64,000 bases of DNA, taken from contig NZ_SZUU01000003.1 of NCBI RefSeq assembly GCF_019583405.1, forward strand, positions 558,001 through 622,000, in the 5' to 3' direction. Source of the DNA: Bacteroides fragilis. Lineage in GTDB: Bacteria > Bacteroidota > Bacteroidia > Bacteroidales > Bacteroidaceae. The translations under genes and the position numbers were made by a program. The notes beneath the pieces are model-generated. The model worked only from the letters and a program-made list of their open reading frames with translations. It did no database searches and was not told the DNA's origin. This document shows, piece after piece, positions 61,878 to 64,000 of this stretch (position 1 is the stretch's first letter; every line of letters begins with the position of its first letter).

Positions 61878-63575
61878 ATGAATAAGATAAAGAATTTATT
61901 TGTAATTATGCTATTTGCCTTGGTCGCCTTTTCCTGCAGTGATATATTGGACAAGGGACCACTTGACAAATATTCGGAGAATGACGTGTGGAAAAGTACA
62001 GACCTGACACAAGCATTCATTTATACTGCGTTGGCCAATGCTACAAATATGATGGTTTGGAAAGACAATTGGACGGATAATGAAGCTATTTTGGAAGATG
62101 GGCGGGATGTGAATGCGGAATTGATAGACCGTTATTATGATGCGGGATGGAATAAGTATGAAGATATCCGTCGTTGCAACATGGTGTTGGCACGTGTTCC
62201 GGAAGCTCCCTTTACGAATGCAGAAAAAGCTAATTTTATAGCACAGGCTAAGACGATACGTGCTATGATCTATTTTACACGTGCTCGCTTGTTCGGTAAA
62301 CTGATGTTAGTGAAAGAACTTATTGATCCGGAAGCGGATATGAAGTTCCCTCGTACGGCTACAGTGAAAGAAACTTATGATTTCATACTGAATGACCTCA
62401 AGGAGGCTGCTCCTGATCTGCCTGTAGATGCTCCATCCGGTGCACTATCACGCGGTGTTGCCTACGCATTGTTGGGAGAAGCAGCTTTGCATGGAGCTGC
62501 ATACATTGAAAATGGACAGGAAGAGTATTACAGGATAGCAGCAAAGGCCTGTGAAGATCTGTTTGCACTGGACAAATACTCACTGGATGGTGACTACGCT
62601 GGTATTTTCAATGATTACGATCATTCATTGGTTTCAAGCGAGATAATTCTGGCACAATGGAGAAGTGCTGAAAATACGAATTTTTCAGATACTTGGATGC
62701 AGAGACTGGTTCCTAATATTGATCCCTCTAAATTGATTGCCGATGTGCAGGCAAAATATCCTTTGGTAGAGGAGATGGCTGGTTGGCCGCAAAGATTTCC
62801 TTCTGTTGATTTAGTGAATGATTATCTTGTAGTTGATGAGGATGGAAAAGCCAAAGAATGGGACCAGACTTCTTACTATCAGAAATTCTTGGCTGACGGA
62901 GGAACGGTTGAAGATGCTATTTACAGGAATCGCGATAAACGATTCAAGGCTTCTATCGTTTACGACGGATGTTCTTATTTCGCTAATAGGGTGTGGCTTC
63001 GTGAGGGAGGTAATCTTTATTATACTTCCAAAACGACTGAATTCTGGGGGATGCCGGTATCAGGATATGTTTATCGGAAATGTGTTTATGAAGCCAAGCG
63101 TTTGCTGAACTCGGAAAAAACGAATTATCATTATACTTTGTTGCGTTTGGGACGTTCTTATCTGAATTATGCGGAAATCAAGTTGCGCCAAGGTGATAAG
63201 GAAACGGCTATTGACTATATCAATAAGACGAGGGTGGCCCATGGCGGTTTGCCGGAATTGCAAAAATCCTTATCGCTGCAAGAAACGTGGAAAGAGTATA
63301 AACGTGAACGCCGTGTAGAACTGGTCAGTGAAGGCGACCGATATTGGAGTGTACTTCGTTGGGGTAAGGCTGACGGTCTGGAGGTTGTTCCGGAACTGAC
63401 CGTTGAACAAAGGTTCATGAAAATAGCTCCTGATGGAAGATCTTTTGAGATAATTCCACTACCCATTTACCAAAGTGATAATGAGCGTACTTTCACCAAG
63501 AAACATTATTTATTCCCTGTACCGCAAGGAGAACGTGATCTGAATCCAAATCTGGACCAGAACGAGGGATGGTAG
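61878..63575 (+). CDS. SusD/RagB-family glycan-binding lipoprotein
   Basis: A 565-residue surface lipoprotein, lipobox AFSC with Cys20. The SusD-like TPR-containing fold is visible from FIYTALANATNMMVWKDNWT through MIYFTRARLFGKLMLVKELI to RLGRSYLNYAEIKLRQGDKETAIDYINKTRVAHGGLP and WKEYKRERRVELVSEGDRYWSVLRWGKAD at the C-terminus. It forms the lid of the SusC transporter and binds its glycan. It starts 15 bases after susC. Confidence 0.95.
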   Translation: MNKIKNLFVIMLFALVAFSCSDILDKGPLDKYSENDVWKSTDLTQAFIYTALANATNMMVWKDNWTDNEAILEDGRDVNAELIDRYYDAGWNKYEDIRRCNMVLARVPEAPFTNAEKANFIAQAKTIRAMIYFTRARLFGKLMLVKELIDPEADMKFPRTATVKETYDFILNDLKEAAPDLPVDAPSGALSRGVAYALLGEAALHGAAYIENGQEEYYRIAAKACEDLFALDKYSLDGDYAGIFNDYDHSLVSSEIILAQWRSAENTNFSDTWMQRLVPNIDPSKLIADVQAKYPLVEEMAGWPQRFPSVDLVNDYLVVDEDGKAKEWDQTSYYQKFLADGGTVEDAIYRNRDKRFKASIVYDGCSYFANRVWLREGGNLYYTSKTTEFWGMPVSGYVYRKCVYEAKRLLNSEKTNYHYTLLRLGRSYLNYAEIKLRQGDKETAIDYINKTRVAHGGLPELQKSLSLQETWKEYKRERRVELVSEGDRYWSVLRWGKADGLEVVPELTVEQRFMKIAPDGRSFEIIPLPIYQSDNERTFTKKHYLFPVPQGERDLNPNLDQNEGW

Positions 63576-63612
63576 AAAAATGCTGACGTCTAATTATTAA
63601 AGTATTACGAAT

Positions 63613-64000
63613 ATGAAGAAACTTATGAATACTATTTTGTTAATATTTCTAATAGGTACGGTTTCATCGTGCCTGAAATCAGGATTGGATGATTTGGAGG
63701 CCTATAATGAAGCTGAAATTACTAATTTGAACTTTGAATATCGTTGGTGGGATGAGGCTAAGAATCAGATGGCTGTTAAAACACTCAACATTGAAAAACA
63801 AATTTCGAAAGACGATAATCTGATTACCTGCAAGCTAACGGTTCCAACGGCCAGTGGCAGCTTTACAGATGCTGTCAGGCAAAATGTATCATTAAGTAAT
63901 CTTATTGCCTATATGGATCTTTCTACTGCTGCCAGGATTGCGCCCTTGAACGGAGCCCCTGAATTGGGTACTCCTGGCGATTTCTCAGCTAAGGAGTTTA
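63613..64000 (+). CDS. surface lipoprotein of the locus, DUF5018-like (partial)
   Basis: The first 129 codons of a gene that runs off the window. The product starts MKKLMNTILLIFLIGTVSSC with Cys20 as the lipid site, then a beta-rich start (ITNLNFEYRWWDEAKNQMAVKTLNIEKQISKDDNLITCKLTVP). This resembles DUF5018-type surface glycan-binding proteins found after SusD. It begins 37 bases after susD and belongs to the same operon. The enzymes of the locus must lie beyond the window. Confidence 0.75.
   Translation, partial: MKKLMNTILLIFLIGTVSSCLKSGLDDLEAYNEAEITNLNFEYRWWDEAKNQMAVKTLNIEKQISKDDNLITCKLTVPTASGSFTDAVRQNVSLSNLIAYMDLSTAARIAPLNGAPELGTPGDFSAKEF

Overview
The window looks like chromosome of a Bacteroides species, most likely Bacteroides fragilis or a close relative. 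The signs are promoters of the Bacteroidetes type (TTTG, about 19 bases, TAnnTTTG), many lipoproteins, a SusC/SusD pair behind an ECF sigma factor and FecR, and a capsule locus that opens with UpxY/UpxZ-type genes behind an invertible promoter whose inverted repeats contain AAACGTTCGT, the kind of site used by the B. fragilis Mpi recombinase. The species call is inference; no 16S or other marker is present.

Layout. 1-8.2 kb: a GH130-type phosphorylase/hydrolase and a large glycoside-hydrolase-like secreted protein (both minus), then a rightward operon of three lipoproteins (a zinc metzincin-like protease and two tandem beta-propeller paralogues). 8.2-24.4 kb: a capsular polysaccharide locus. 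A 24-bp perfect inverted repeat flanks a promoter now facing the genes (ON). Then come upxY, upxZ, a LegB/LegC/NeuD-type amino-sugar cassette with a CBS-nucleotidyltransferase, glycosyltransferases, an acetyltransferase, an unknown protein, Wzx flippase, EpsG-like Wzy polymerase, nucleotide-sugar dehydrogenase, two GT2 enzymes, and a WcfR/WcfS-like aminotransferase and initiating sugar-phosphate transferase. The middle (about 13.2-22.5 kb) is clearly richer in A+T than both ends, which suggests an exchanged cassette. A 50-bp perfect palindrome and a tRNA-Thr close the locus.

24.7-36.7 kb: housekeeping and stress genes (thioredoxin-like lipoprotein, SLC13 transporter, methyltransferase, VOC protein, DUF4468 protein, MBL hydrolase, PdxH, pirin), an AraC-type regulator with TPR repeats split by a one-base shift in an A-run, and a two-gene operon whose first product looks like a chagasin-cystatin fusion (two cysteine-protease inhibitor folds in one signal-less protein). 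D-lactate dehydrogenase follows.

36.9-50 kb: FadL-like and DcaP-like outer-membrane proteins, a 39-residue lipoprotein, a lone ECF sigma factor, a queuosine operon (transporter, queC, queF) behind a preQ1-I riboswitch, rlmH, nadC, a second ECF sigma operon with a membrane protein carrying a barrel-like C-terminus, nitronate monooxygenase and alanine dehydrogenase. 50-56 kb: an intergenic region with a 4 x 22-bp tandem repeat, then M23 peptidase, C69 dipeptidase and phosphoglucomutase-type genes. 56.7-64 kb: a polysaccharide-utilisation locus with ECF sigma, FecR, SusC, SusD and the start of a surface lipoprotein that runs off the window. Several dispersed hairpins with CCACAG/CTGTGG ends sit at 3' ends of genes.
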